A stretch of 64,000 nt of DNA from Glycomyces tritici (GTDB taxonomy: Bacteria; Actinomycetota; Actinomycetes; Mycobacteriales; Micromonosporaceae): positions 310,001 through 374,000 of the forward strand of contig NZ_JAUEMJ010000003.1 in the NCBI RefSeq assembly GCF_030403505.1. Reading direction: 5' to 3'. Each line of letters begins with the position of its first letter. Positions within the stretch are counted from its first letter, which is position 1. The translations under genes and the position numbers were made by a program. This document shows positions 26,211-35,449 of this stretch, in pieces. The notes under the pieces are model-generated. The model made no database searches and had not been told where the DNA came from. It was given only the letters and a program-made list of their open reading frames with translations.

Positions 26211-28363
26211 AAGTACACCTTAGTCGTGGGAGACCAGCGATGCGCGCCTGTCTGCGCATGTAACTCGAACGAGTTCGCTTGGCGGTCAAGCATGACGGCC
26301 CGTTCGGGCCCGATCGCGCTGCGGCGGCGCAGGTCCGGAGGTAAGGCGGCGGCCGCGCGCGAGGCGCGGACCGTGCCCGCGACCACCGCGCCGACGAAGA
26401 CCGCCGCGACATAGACCGCGAGCGCCCCATAGACCACAGTGGCCACTACCGGAACGGTCGCCACTGCAATGGCGGCGGCCGTGATCGCGATGAGGCTGCG
26501 TGCGGGCCAGCCGAGGCCGAGGTCCCGGCGGGCCACCGGCGAGGCGGCCTTGTCCAGTCCCGCGGCGAGATCGTAGAAGTACAGCGCGATCACCGTCAGC
26601 AGCGTGTACAGGACCGGCCAGGACACGCCCGCCGCGATCCCGGCCGCGCAGATCGCGCCGAGCTCGACCGCGCGCAGCCCCGCCGGAATGAACCAGTCGA
26701 GCAGGCCCTCATGGTCCGTGCGGGCCACCGAGGCGGCCAGGACGAGCGCCAGCGCGGCGAGGCCGAACGGCGCCCACGGCGGCGTGCCGAACGCGGCGGC
26801 GAGCACCGCGGCGGCTGCCGCGGCGACGGCGGCGGCGGTCGCCGCGAACGGCGTCATGTCGCCCCCGACCGGGCTGCGGGGCACGAGCTTGCCGAGGGGC
26901 CCGTCGTCGCGGTGCGCGGACCGGTCGGGGCGGCGCAGGGCGGCGGTGCGGGCGGCGAGGGAGCGGAGGGTGCGGCCGGCGGTCGTGTAGCCGAGGGCGA
27001 GGAGCTGCCAGACGAGGAGCGCGGCGAGCGCGGCCTGCGGCCCGAAGGCGACGGCCGCGACGGCGAGGAGGAGCCAGCGTTCGCCGACGGGGGCGACGAT
27101 GGTCCGCTTGATCCAGTACAGGGGGGTGCGGTGGGCGCCCATGACCTGCTCGGATGCGGTGCCGAGGCGCTGGCCGAGGTGGGCGGCGCGGCCGACGGGC
27201 GGCGCGGATTCGCGCTTGCGGGCCTGGCGGACGACGGCGGTGTCGAGGAGGACGGCGTACCAGGTGTCGGCGGTGTGCCGGATGGTCTGCGTGGCCATGG
27301 CGGCGATCGCCAGGCCCCATGCGGTGGGTGCGGCGACGCCGCTCGCGGCGGCGCCGGCGGCGAAGCCGGCGTAGATGAGGAACTCCTTGGAGCGGTCGGC
27401 CATCATGTCGAGCCAGCCGCCGAAGGAGGAGAAGTTCTGGGTGTAGCGGGCGAGCTGGCCGTCGACGCAGTCGAAGACGAAGCTGGCGTACATGAGGGCG
27501 GCGGCGGCGAGGTACCACAGCCGCTCGCCGGCACCGGGGGAGGCGCCGGCCTGGGTCCAGCCGGTGGCGAAGATCGCGGCGGCGCCGACGGCGAGGGCGA
27601 TGGACACCCAGGTGATGGGGGTGGGGGTCCAGCCGAGGCGGGCGGCGAGCTTGACGAGGCGGGGCGTCCAGGTGGAGACGGCGTAGGTGGCGAAGAAGTC
27701 GTCGTCGTGCTTGATGGCGTTCTTGAGCCGCCAGGCGTCCATGTCGACCGCTTCGAACGCGGCGATGGTCGCGAGGGCTTCGTCGGCGTTGCCGACCTGG
27801 CGGTGCTCGAGGCCGCCGGTGCGGTAGGCGTTGACGGGCACGGCGCGGGCGTGGAGGGCCGCGAGGACGGACGCGAACGCGTCGCCTTCGGCGCGGCGCG
27901 GCCAGTGCCGTTTGAGGCGGGCCAGGTGGGCGGCGGAGACCTTCGCGAGGCCGCCGAGCCGGTCGGGGCCGGGCCCGGGGCCGGTGACCAGGCCGCGTTC
28001 GCAGTTGACGGGTGCGGCGGTGGGGTCGTCGCCGCCGACGAGCACGCCGGAGCGGCGCGAGGAGTCGGACAGGACCGCGGCGACGGTGGTCTGGGAGGCC
28101 ACGAGGTCGGCGCAGGCGACGTAGAGCGCGCCGCCGTTCTCGGCGGCGAACGCGAGTTCGCCGAGGTGGCGCAGGTCCGTGTTCGCGTCGGCCGATTCGA
28201 TCTGGGCGGCCTTGACGGGCCGGTCCGCCCCGGGCCGGGTGAGCACGGTGATGTCGTCGCAGCCGGCTTCGCGGATCTGCGCGATGAGCCGGTCCAGGAC
28301 GGTGGTGTCTTCGGTTATCTCGGCGTGGCCGCCCGGAGCCGGCAGGATGACGGCTCGGCTCAC
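26165..28363 (-). CDS. CDP-alcohol phosphatidyltransferase fused to a degenerate nucleotidyltransferase-like domain (DUF5941-type C-terminus)
   Basis: A 732-residue three-part protein. Residues 1 to about 200 have the rhythm of a nucleotidyltransferase/IspD-like fold (AVILPAPGG, ITVLTRPG, GALYVACADLV) but lack the GxGxRxxPK loop, so this part is probably non-catalytic. Near 295-325 is the CDP-alcohol phosphatidyltransferase signature DG-x2-AR-x8-G-x3-D-x3-D, within a multi-helix membrane domain. A further membrane region of about 250 residues resembles DUF5941. The GTG start overlaps the ABC ATPase stop by 4 bases, so both act together. It may make a polyol-phosphate lipid, as in archaeal IPCT-DIPP synthases. 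The last 30 residues are atypical and overlap the next gene by 46 bases. Confidence 0.8.
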   Translation of the reverse strand: MSRAVILPAPGGHAEITEDTTVLDRLIAQIREAGCDDITVLTRPGADRPVKAAQIESADANTDLRHLGELAFAAENGGALYVACADLVASQTTVAAVLSDSSRRSGVLVGGDDPTAAPVNCERGLVTGPGPGPDRLGGLAKVSAAHLARLKRHWPRRAEGDAFASVLAALHARAVPVNAYRTGGLEHRQVGNADEALATIAAFEAVDMDAWRLKNAIKHDDDFFATYAVSTWTPRLVKLAARLGWTPTPITWVSIALAVGAAAIFATGWTQAGASPGAGERLWYLAAAALMYASFVFDCVDGQLARYTQNFSSFGGWLDMMADRSKEFLIYAGFAAGAAASGVAAPTAWGLAIAAMATQTIRHTADTWYAVLLDTAVVRQARKRESAPPVGRAAHLGQRLGTASEQVMGAHRTPLYWIKRTIVAPVGERWLLLAVAAVAFGPQAALAALLVWQLLALGYTTAGRTLRSLAARTAALRRPDRSAHRDDGPLGKLVPRSPVGGDMTPFAATAAAVAAAAAAVLAAAFGTPPWAPFGLAALALVLAASVARTDHEGLLDWFIPAGLRAVELGAICAAGIAAGVSWPVLYTLLTVIALYFYDLAAGLDKAASPVARRDLGLGWPARSLIAITAAAIAVATVPVVATVVYGALAVYVAAVFVGAVVAGTVRASRAAAALPPDLRRRSAIGPERAVMLDRQANSFELHAQTGAHRWSPTTKVYLCASSGSRVWCSPRP
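26217..26222 (-). promoter_or_regulatory. -10 hexamer TAAGGT inside the phosphatidyltransferase gene
   Basis: TAAGGT on the minus strand, 6 bases before the GTG at 26210. It would give the hypothetical gene its own leaderless transcript. Confidence 0.35.
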
Positions 28364-29214
28364 GTGGCCGCCTCGACCGCTCCCGGGACGGGGGCCGGAG
28401 CGGCGGCCTGCTCCGCGGCGGCCTTCGCCGCCTGCTCGCGCTTCTTCTTCGCGGCCTTGGCGTCGGCGTCGCGCTTCTCGGCGGTCTTGTAGGCCTCGAG
28501 GGCCTCTTCGACGGTGCCGTCGGTCTCGAGGGTGCCGGCGTCGAGGAAGATGCCGCGCTTGCAGTACTTCTTCAGGTCGCCCTCGGAGTGGGAGACGAAC
28601 ACGAGGGTGCGGCCCTGTTCCAGGAGCCCGGCGATGACGGCCTGGCACTTGCGCTTGAACGCGGCGTCGCCGACGGCGAGCGCCTCGTCGACCAGGAGGA
28701 TCGGGTGCGGGAGCTGGGTGATGACGCCGAAGCCGAGGCGGACCTTCATGCCCGAGGAGTAGTGCTTCAGGGGCGTGTCCATGAAGTCCTCGAGCTCGGA
28801 GAAGTCGACGATCTCGTCGTACTTGGCCTTGATCTCCTTGTTGCTCATGCCGTGCAGCGCGCCCACGAGGTTGACGTTCTCGCGGCCGGTGAGGTCGCCC
28901 GAGAAGCCGGCGGAGAGCGCGATGAGGGGGGCGACGCGGCCTTCGCGGCGCACGTACCCCTCGTCGGGGATGAGGACGCCGGTGATCAGGCGCAGCAGCG
29001 TGGACTTGCCGGTGCCGTTGCGGCCGATGATGCCGACGGCGTCGCCGGGGAAGATGTCGAAGTTGACGTGGCGCAGGGGCCAGAAGTCCTGCGCCGCGGC
29101 GCCCTTCTGGTTGGCCGAGCGCCTGACGAACAGGTCTTTGACCCGGCCTTTCTTCTGCTTGCCTTTCGCGAAGCAGATCCCGAGGTCACGAGCCTGAATG
29201 ATCGGCTCTTCCAT
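28360..29214 (-). CDS. ABC transporter ATPase of the TagH/Wzt polysaccharide-export type
   Basis: A 284-residue ATPase. Walker A is GIIGRNGTGKST, followed by LRLITGVLIPDEG and REGRVAPLIALSAGFSGDLTGREN, the typical insertion of wall teichoic acid and O-antigen exporters. The signature loop is the variant HYSSGMKVRLGFG, Walker B is HPILLVDEALAVGD, and the switch His is in VFVSHSEGD. The C-terminus is a Lys/Ala-rich helix without a Wzt-type sugar-binding domain. GGGAGGG lies upstream of the ATG. Its TagG-like permease is not in the window; only a CDP-alcohol phosphatidyltransferase follows by GTGA coupling. Confidence 0.9.
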   Translation of the reverse strand: MEEPIIQARDLGICFAKGKQKKGRVKDLFVRRSANQKGAAAQDFWPLRHVNFDIFPGDAVGIIGRNGTGKSTLLRLITGVLIPDEGYVRREGRVAPLIALSAGFSGDLTGRENVNLVGALHGMSNKEIKAKYDEIVDFSELEDFMDTPLKHYSSGMKVRLGFGVITQLPHPILLVDEALAVGDAAFKRKCQAVIAGLLEQGRTLVFVSHSEGDLKKYCKRGIFLDAGTLETDGTVEEALEAYKTAEKRDADAKAAKKKREQAAKAAAEQAAAPAPVPGAVEAAT

Positions 29215-29330
29215 GGGGGCGGCCCTCCCGGACAGGTGGTTGACACAGCGCGCCAATAGTACCGCCCGGTGGTTTTCGGCAGCTCGCGGCAGATCCGAGA
29301 GCTTCCTCATGCCCGGTTCGGGGGGCCTTG

Positions 29331-29678
29331 TCAGGCCGCGCGGTCGCTTTCGGCGGCGCGGCGACGTTCCGCTGCCAGGCGTTCGACCTCGAACGCGGCG
29401 AGGATGCGGCGCAGCGTGACCTCGGCGCGCTCGGCGGACGCGCGGGCCTCCAGGCGGGTCTGGCGGCTCTCGTTCCACACCAACCCCAGTGCTCCCAGGG
29501 TGACCAGGCTCATCAGCGATGAGACGACCCACACCAGGCGCTGCTCGCCGAGGAAGGCGACGGCGAGCAGTCCGAGGGCCGCGAGGCCGCCGGCGGCGGC
29601 GGCGACCCGCAGGGGCGAGGGCCTGCCGATCCTGATGTAGACGGCTTTGAGCTTCTGCTTCATCGGAGGCACTCTCAT
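29331..29678 (-). CDS. small membrane protein coupled to the GT2-GT4 fusion
   Basis: A 115-residue protein with two hydrophobic helices (about residues 24-44 and 48-68) and a charged C-terminal helix (ESRQTRLEARASAERAEVTL) that should form a cytosolic coiled coil. The ATG at 29678 overlaps the stop of the upstream glycosyltransferase by 4 bases (ATGA), which favours it over the ATG at 29663. It does not look like a known transporter or enzyme; a role as a membrane tether for the adjacent glycosyltransferase is inference. No family recognised. Confidence 0.65.
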   Translation of the reverse strand: MRVPPMKQKLKAVYIRIGRPSPLRVAAAAGGLAALGLLAVAFLGEQRLVWVVSSLMSLVTLGALGLVWNESRQTRLEARASAERAEVTLRRILAAFEVERLAAERRRAAESDRAA

Positions 29679-32344
29679 CTGGCGGCGGGACTGGGGACGG
29701 CCGGGGACTCGGGCCGGTCTGGGGCGGCGGTGCCGGGCGCGGCGGGGTGCGGGAGGGCCCCGCTCGGCGAGGCGCCGGGGGCGGCGGCGCTCTCGGCATT
29801 GCTGTCTGCGGACGTGCCGTTCGGGGAGGCGTCGCCCGCCGTGCCGTCCGCGGGCGTGTCGTCGAGGAGGCCGGCGACGAGCCGGCGGTAGGCGTCGTGG
29901 CTGAACCGTTCGCGGACCCGCTGCTGGGCGAGGGCGCTGCGGGCGAGGAACCGCTCCGGGTCGGCGTACAGCCCGTTCACCAAATCCACCACTTCGGACG
30001 GTTCGCAGTAGAGGGCGGCGTCGCCGAACGTCGGCTCGAAGCGGGGCGGCAGGATCGCGACGCACCCGGCCGCGAGCGCTTCGAGGACGGCCCGGCCGAA
30101 CGCCTCGTACTGCTTCGGGTGCGGGAAGTAGATCCAGAAGTCCAGTTGGTACAGGAACGATTCGACGTCGGTCTCGTCGAAGCCGTAGCAGGTCCACGCC
30201 GCGGGCGGGTCCTCGCCGGTGATCGCCGCGACCGACCCGGCCCCGCCCATGATCCGCACGTCCCAGCGCCCGTCCCCGGGGTAGATCCGGGGCAGGTCGG
30301 CGGCGGTCGGCCACTTCGTGCGGTCGTCGCGCGAGTGCCGCCCGACCACCGGCAGCACCGACCGGAAGCCGGTGCGGGCCGGGGCGATGGCCGCCGTGTC
30401 GAGGATGCCCGGCATGTCGAAGTCCGCCAGCGCGGCCGCGGTGAGGCCCTCCTGCGCCGGCCCCGCGGGCGTGAGCGCCTCGCGCACCTGCGGGCCCTGC
30501 GGCACCCAGAGCGGCTCGACGCCGAACATGTCGGTCGCGTTGGCGTGGCAGGCGTCCGGCACGTACCGGGTGTCGGAGCCGTCGCGCTCGTGCGGGGCCT
30601 GGTTGGCGAGCACCACCATCCGCTTCGGGCGCACGTTCGAGCGCTCCCCGGAGCGGAACTGCAGGATCGGCGGGTACCGCAGCACCAGCAGGTCGCACAC
30701 GACGTCGTCGGTGACCAGCACCTGCTCAGCGAATCCGTCGTTGACGAGCCGCTGGAACGGCGCGCACATCGGCCGGTCCTCAACGGTCATGTGCCGCCAC
30801 GACTCCAGGTGCATGAGGGCGACGCTCAGCCCCGCGGCCTTGAGCGCCTTGACCTCCTCGATCATCGACTTCTGCGGGCCGCCGAACGGCCGCCAGTCGA
30901 GGCAGAACACGACGTCGAAGCGGCGCCGGCGCTGCTCGGGGCGGGCCACCGCCGCGTGGTAGGGCGCCCAGAACGGGCGCCGGGCCGGGGCCCGCGGCAG
31001 GTACGGGTCGGCGCCGGCCCGGATCTGGTCGTGCCACAGCGGGTACGCGGACTGGTAGGCGCGGCGCGCCGGGTGCTTCCAGCCGGGCCCGAACTCCTCG
31101 CGCGAGAGCGACCCGGGCGCCTGGCGCATGACCGTGTCGTGCACGCCGTGCAGGCGGCGCACCGCGCCGTCGCCGAACGCGGCCGCGACCCGGTGCAGGA
31201 ACTCCGTGTCGGCGCCCTTGCGGACCTCGTCGTAGTAGCCGACGCGGTCGAGCACGCTGCGGCGGAACATCATCGACGCGGTCGAGACCGTCGTGAGGAC
31301 CCGCCCGGGGCGGGTCACGGTGAGGTCCTCGTTGCACAGGAACGCCTCCCCGTACGTCAACTGCAGCGCCGGGTCGGCCAGCAGCGGCGCCACCGACCGC
31401 GCGAGCCGCCCGGGCGCGGCCCAGTCGTCCGAGTCCAATCCGGTCACGTAATCGCCGGTGAGGGCGTCGAACGCGGTGTTGCGCGCCGCGAACGTGCCGC
31501 CGTTCGTTTCCCGGCGGATCACCCGCACCCGCTCGTCCAGGGCCGCGACCGCGTCCAGGACCGCGTCGAACTCCGGGCCCGAGGCGTCGTCGACGACCAG
31601 CACCTCCAGGTTCGTCCACGCGCCCTCGAGCAGTGAGCGGACCGCGGTGAGCAGGGCCCGGCCGGGTCGGTACGCCGTCATCACCACCGAGATCCGCGGA
31701 CCGGACGCGACCTTCGCCGTCGGCGCGGCGCGCAACCGGTCGAACCACGCCAGCACCTCCCCGTCCACCGAAGGCGGGCCCAGCCGCAGCTCGCGGCGGC
31801 CGGTCAGCGCACCGAGCCGCTTGACCCACGCCGGCTCGTCCCCGCCCGCGTCCGGATGCGCGAGATCCGCGACCAGCGCGCCCCGCTCCAGCGCCGGCAG
31901 GTGCCGGCCGTAGCGGCGCAGCAGACTCCGGGTCTTCGCCAAGTCGCCCAGGACGTACGCGAGCTGCGTGTGGACGGCGGCCTCACGGGGGCTCACCCGC
32001 CGCACCCCGCCGATGTCGAGCGCGAGATCGAACAGCGCCAACGCATCCCGCCGGTCCTCGGCCGTCCCCGTCTGGAGGCCCACGACCCGCGCGAGCGACG
32101 CCAGCGCCGCCGCGTCCACCGCGAACTCCCTCGCGGCCGCCGCGTCGCGACGGCGGGCGACACCGAGGAGCCCCGGAAGGTCGAGGCGGCGGGTCGCGGC
32201 ACGGGCGAGCAGGTGGCGGGCCCCGGGCGAACGGGTCCGCAGCGCGGTCGCACTCAGCGTCCCGGGCGCCCGCTCCCCCGCCCGGACCAGGAGGTCGTCG
32301 GTGAGTCGGCCCGGATAGCGCGCGCTCTCGTCAGCTCTGTGCAT
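29675..32344 (-). CDS. bifunctional GT2-GT4 glycosyltransferase
   Basis: An 889-residue protein. After about 200 residues of Arg/Ala/Leu-rich helices comes a GT2 domain: RISVVMTAYRPGRALL near 216, VVDDASG, ARNTAFDALTGDY and the metal motif GLDSDDW near 302. A GT-B domain follows from about residue 475 (FDVVFCLDWRPFGGPQKS), ending with the GT4 E-x7-E-like motif YEAFGRAVLEALAAGC near 750. A Pro/Ser/Ala-rich tail of about 60 residues ends the protein. Two-domain proteins of this type usually add alternating sugars to one acceptor. It overlaps the 115-residue membrane protein gene by 4 bases. It is divergent from the GT2 pair at 32508-35449. Confidence 0.85.
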   Translation of the reverse strand: MHRADESARYPGRLTDDLLVRAGERAPGTLSATALRTRSPGARHLLARAATRRLDLPGLLGVARRRDAAAAREFAVDAAALASLARVVGLQTGTAEDRRDALALFDLALDIGGVRRVSPREAAVHTQLAYVLGDLAKTRSLLRRYGRHLPALERGALVADLAHPDAGGDEPAWVKRLGALTGRRELRLGPPSVDGEVLAWFDRLRAAPTAKVASGPRISVVMTAYRPGRALLTAVRSLLEGAWTNLEVLVVDDASGPEFDAVLDAVAALDERVRVIRRETNGGTFAARNTAFDALTGDYVTGLDSDDWAAPGRLARSVAPLLADPALQLTYGEAFLCNEDLTVTRPGRVLTTVSTASMMFRRSVLDRVGYYDEVRKGADTEFLHRVAAAFGDGAVRRLHGVHDTVMRQAPGSLSREEFGPGWKHPARRAYQSAYPLWHDQIRAGADPYLPRAPARRPFWAPYHAAVARPEQRRRRFDVVFCLDWRPFGGPQKSMIEEVKALKAAGLSVALMHLESWRHMTVEDRPMCAPFQRLVNDGFAEQVLVTDDVVCDLLVLRYPPILQFRSGERSNVRPKRMVVLANQAPHERDGSDTRYVPDACHANATDMFGVEPLWVPQGPQVREALTPAGPAQEGLTAAALADFDMPGILDTAAIAPARTGFRSVLPVVGRHSRDDRTKWPTAADLPRIYPGDGRWDVRIMGGAGSVAAITGEDPPAAWTCYGFDETDVESFLYQLDFWIYFPHPKQYEAFGRAVLEALAAGCVAILPPRFEPTFGDAALYCEPSEVVDLVNGLYADPERFLARSALAQQRVRERFSHDAYRRLVAGLLDDTPADGTAGDASPNGTSADSNAESAAAPGASPSGALPHPAAPGTAAPDRPESPAVPSPAAR

Positions 32345-32492
32345 CTCGTCCGTTCATCTCCAGGTTGCATTCCGCCCAGATCTTCGCGTGTCCAATGGCA
32401 ATAATGCTGAATTGAGCGCGAACAATTGTCCTCAGTCGCGTAAACAGATGCTGAACTGGGAAGCCGGTCAATCCTCATGAATGCGTCCGGGA

Positions 32493-32498
32493 TATCGT
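32493..32498 (+). promoter_or_regulatory. -10 hexamer TATCGT upstream of the tandem GT2 genes
   Basis: TATCGT, 9 bases before the ATG at 32508. It predicts a leader of only about 2-3 bases. Confidence 0.4.
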
Positions 32499-32507
32499 GG
32501 GCGCGAA

Positions 32508-34007
32508 ATGAGCGACTCACCGAAACGCCCGCGCATCGTCCGCAACGACTATAGGGCTCTGCACCCGCCCACCTCGGGTGATTGGAGCCCGAGTCTCGCG
32601 GTGAGCGTCGTCGTCCCGGCCTATGGCGGCCAAGGCGAACTGGACCTCGTATTGGCGGCCCTCGCGGCCCAGTCCTATCCGTCCGAACTCATGGAAGTGG
32701 TCGTCGTCGACGACAATTCCACGCCCCCGCTGCGCCTGCCGGAGCTTCGCCCCGAGCACACGCGACTGGTCGTCACCACCGGCGAGTCCTGGGGCTCCGC
32801 GCACGCGGTGAACACCGGCGTCAACCACGCCGACGGACAGGTCGTCCTCCGCCTCGACGCGGACATGGTGGCCTACCGCGACCACGTCGAAGCCCAGATG
32901 CGCTGGCACCACGCCGCCGACTACCTGGCGGTCCTGGGCCACAAGCGGTTCGTCGAATGGGAACCGGGACGGTTCACCCCCGAGCAGGTGCACGAGAAGG
33001 TGCTCGCCGGCGAAGCCGCCGCACTGTTCGCGGTCGAGGACGCGAAACCGCACTGGGTCGAGAACGTCATCGCCGACACCGCCGGACTCGTCCAGCACCA
33101 CCCCGGGATCTTCCGGGTGTTCGTGGGCGCCACCAACTCCGTGCACCGCGACTTCTTCAAGACCGTCGGCGGACTCGACACCGACCTGCGGCTCGGCTCC
33201 GACACCGAGTTCGCGTACCGCCTCGCGCAGGCCGGAGCCGTGTTCGTCCCCGAGACCACCTCCTCCGCCTGGCACCTCGGCATGCCGCAGATGGTCCAGA
33301 AATGGGACGAGGGCCGCCACCAGCGCGTGCCCTACATCGCCCAGCGCGTACCGCTGCACGGGATGCGCCGCACCGCCCCCGCACGCGCCTGGCGGGTCCC
33401 CCTCCTGGACATGGTCGTCGAGGTCGGCGACGCCGCCGCCGCCGACGTCGACGCCTGCGTCGCACCGGTCCTCGCCGGACCGGACGGCGACGTGCGGATC
33501 ACCCTCGTCACCGGCCAGGGCCCGGCCCCGCAGGACCGCGCGTCCATCCTCGCCGGCGAAGGCGCCCAGCAGCGCCTCATCGAAGAGGCCTACGACGCCG
33601 AAGCGCGCGTCCGCGTCGCCGCCGAAGCACCCGCCCCCGACCCGGCCGTCCCCTACCGGCTCCTCCTCCCCCGGCCGGTCCCACTGCGCGCCAACAGCAT
33701 CGGCAAGCTCCTGGCCGCCATGGAACGCGCCGACGCCGGCCTCGTCCTCGCCGCACTCCCCGACGCGCCCCCCGCACGACTCGAACGCACCGCGGCCTTC
33801 GCCCGCGCCCGCCACATCACCGGCGACAGCGGACTCGACCAGGTCGTCGCCGGCATCTGGGGCGCCGCCCGATACGACGGCCTCGCCGCCCGCGAAGCCG
33901 AGCCCACGGTCTACGAACCCGGCCCGCCCGACGCCGCCCGCCGCCTCGCCCGCCGCCTCTTCGACGCCCGCCAGCGCGCGCGCCTGCGCGCACTCCTGCG
34001 ACGGTGA
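32508..34007 (+). CDS. GT2 family glycosyltransferase (first of a tandem pair)
   Basis: A 499-residue protein with an N-terminal GT-A domain: VSVVVPAYGGQGELD near 33, EVVVVDDNSTPPLRLPEL, and the metal motif LRLDADM with DAD at 117-119. RLGSDTEFAYRLAQAGAVFV and SSAWHLG match the C-terminal galactosyltransferase/GalNAc-transferase-like block. About 200 further residues have no recognisable family and may bind the acceptor. The protein shares long stretches with the next gene (RWHHxADYLAVLGHKRFV in both), so the pair arose by duplication. The stop overlaps the start of the second gene by 4 bases. An ATG at 32481 is a less likely start. Confidence 0.85.
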   Translation: MSDSPKRPRIVRNDYRALHPPTSGDWSPSLAVSVVVPAYGGQGELDLVLAALAAQSYPSELMEVVVVDDNSTPPLRLPELRPEHTRLVVTTGESWGSAHAVNTGVNHADGQVVLRLDADMVAYRDHVEAQMRWHHAADYLAVLGHKRFVEWEPGRFTPEQVHEKVLAGEAAALFAVEDAKPHWVENVIADTAGLVQHHPGIFRVFVGATNSVHRDFFKTVGGLDTDLRLGSDTEFAYRLAQAGAVFVPETTSSAWHLGMPQMVQKWDEGRHQRVPYIAQRVPLHGMRRTAPARAWRVPLLDMVVEVGDAAAADVDACVAPVLAGPDGDVRITLVTGQGPAPQDRASILAGEGAQQRLIEEAYDAEARVRVAAEAPAPDPAVPYRLLLPRPVPLRANSIGKLLAAMERADAGLVLAALPDAPPARLERTAAFARARHITGDSGLDQVVAGIWGAARYDGLAAREAEPTVYEPGPPDAARRLARRLFDARQRARLRALLRR

Positions 34008-35449
34008 CCGCCATGCCACCCGTGCTGCGCGGCAACGACTACGGGCCGCTGGCCCGCCCCGCCGACGCATGGGAGCCCGCACTCAGCGTCAGCATCGTCA
34101 TCCCCGCCCACGGCCAGCAGGACAAGCTCGACGTCACCCTCGCCTCCCTCGCCGCCCAGACCTACCCGGCCCGGCTGCTCGAGGTCGTCGTCGTCGACGA
34201 CGGCTCCGACCCGCCACTGCGGCTCCCGCAACTGCGACCCGAATCCACGCGGATCGTCGCACCCCTGCCCGGCGGATGGGCCTCCGCGCACGCCACGAAC
34301 TCCGGTGCCGCCCAAAGCGACGGCGACGTCATCCTGCGCCTGGACGCGGACATGCTCGCCTACCCCGACCACGTCGAGTCGCAACTGCGCTGGCACCACA
34401 CCGCCGACTACCTCGCGGTCCTGGGCCACAAGCGATTCGTCGACTACCAGGCGGGCGACCTCGACCCCGCGGCCGTGTTCGACGCGGTCCGGGACGGCAA
34501 GGCCGGAGAGCTGTTCGACTTCGAGCGCTCCCAGCCGCAATGGATCGAGCAGATCATCGACGCGACGGCCGGCCTGCGCCAAGCCGACCACCGGGCGTTC
34601 CGCATCCTCGTCGGCGCATCGTTCTCAGTGCACCGCAACCTCTTCACCGCCGCCGGCGGCATGGACGCCGACGTCCTGCTCGGCTCCGACACGATCTTCG
34701 GCTACCGCCTGCACCAGGCCGGGGCCGTGTTCGTACCCGACGACCGGTCCTCCGCATGGCACCTCGGCCCGCGGCAGATCGCCGCCCGCGGCGCACTCGC
34801 CAAGGCCTACCGGCGGCCCCGCATCGCCAACCGCGTGCCGGAACTGGACCTGAAGCGCCCCAGGGCCGCCCGCGGCTGGCAGACGCCCCTGGCCGACGTG
34901 GTCGTCGACACCGCCGACGCCCCCGCCGACCTTGAGTCGACAGTGGACACCCTCCTGTGCGGCACCGCCCCCGACATCCGCATCACCCTCACCGGCGACT
35001 GGCCCGAACCCCACACCGGCCGCCACCCCATGCTCGACGACCCCGACCTCGACGCACGACTCCTCCTCGAATCGTTCCGCGGCGAACACCGCGTGCACTT
35101 CGCCCCCGCCCACACACCCGACCCCAACGTGCCGTACGTGATCCACATGCCCCCGACCGTGCGGCCAGGACCCGACACCGTCGCCGCACTCGTCGCCTAC
35201 GCGAACCGCCACCGCCTCGGCCTCGTCGAAGTCGCCGCCCCCGAAGGCGCCGTCCGCCTGGAACGCACCGCCGCCGCCGCACGAGCCGCACACCTCGGCG
35301 TGGACATCGACGCCGTATGGGGCAGCGCCCGACTCGCCGGACCGCTCAGCGACGTCCTCGCCCCGTCAGGAACCGGAGACGCGCGGAGCGGGCAGCGTGG
35401 GCTGCGCGGGAAGACCCGAAACCTCGTCCGCCGCATGCTGGACCGCTGA
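34004..35449 (+). CDS. GT2 family glycosyltransferase (second of a tandem pair)
   Basis: A 481-residue paralogue of the preceding enzyme. Signatures: VSIVIPAHGQQDKLD, EVVVVDDGSDPPLRLPQL, DADML near 114-118, and LLGSDTIFGYRLHQAG. The GTG at 34004 gives a GTGA overlap with the upstream stop; the ATG at 34013 is an alternative. Conservation is highest in the catalytic domain and weaker in the C-terminal 180 residues, so acceptor or donor specificity probably differs. The last 84 bases overlap the convergent glycosyltransferase gene on the opposite strand; both reading frames look genuine there. Confidence 0.83.
   Translation: MTAMPPVLRGNDYGPLARPADAWEPALSVSIVIPAHGQQDKLDVTLASLAAQTYPARLLEVVVVDDGSDPPLRLPQLRPESTRIVAPLPGGWASAHATNSGAAQSDGDVILRLDADMLAYPDHVESQLRWHHTADYLAVLGHKRFVDYQAGDLDPAAVFDAVRDGKAGELFDFERSQPQWIEQIIDATAGLRQADHRAFRILVGASFSVHRNLFTAAGGMDADVLLGSDTIFGYRLHQAGAVFVPDDRSSAWHLGPRQIAARGALAKAYRRPRIANRVPELDLKRPRAARGWQTPLADVVVDTADAPADLESTVDTLLCGTAPDIRITLTGDWPEPHTGRHPMLDDPDLDARLLLESFRGEHRVHFAPAHTPDPNVPYVIHMPPTVRPGPDTVAALVAYANRHRLGLVEVAAPEGAVRLERTAAAARAAHLGVDIDAVWGSARLAGPLSDVLAPSGTGDARSGQRGLRGKTRNLVRRMLDR

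Noticed and set aside
32582..34003. A single 955-residue protein ending with the second tandem glycosyltransferase
   Set aside because: The first half is the wrong frame of the first glycosyltransferase; the real second gene starts at the GTGA overlap at 34004.
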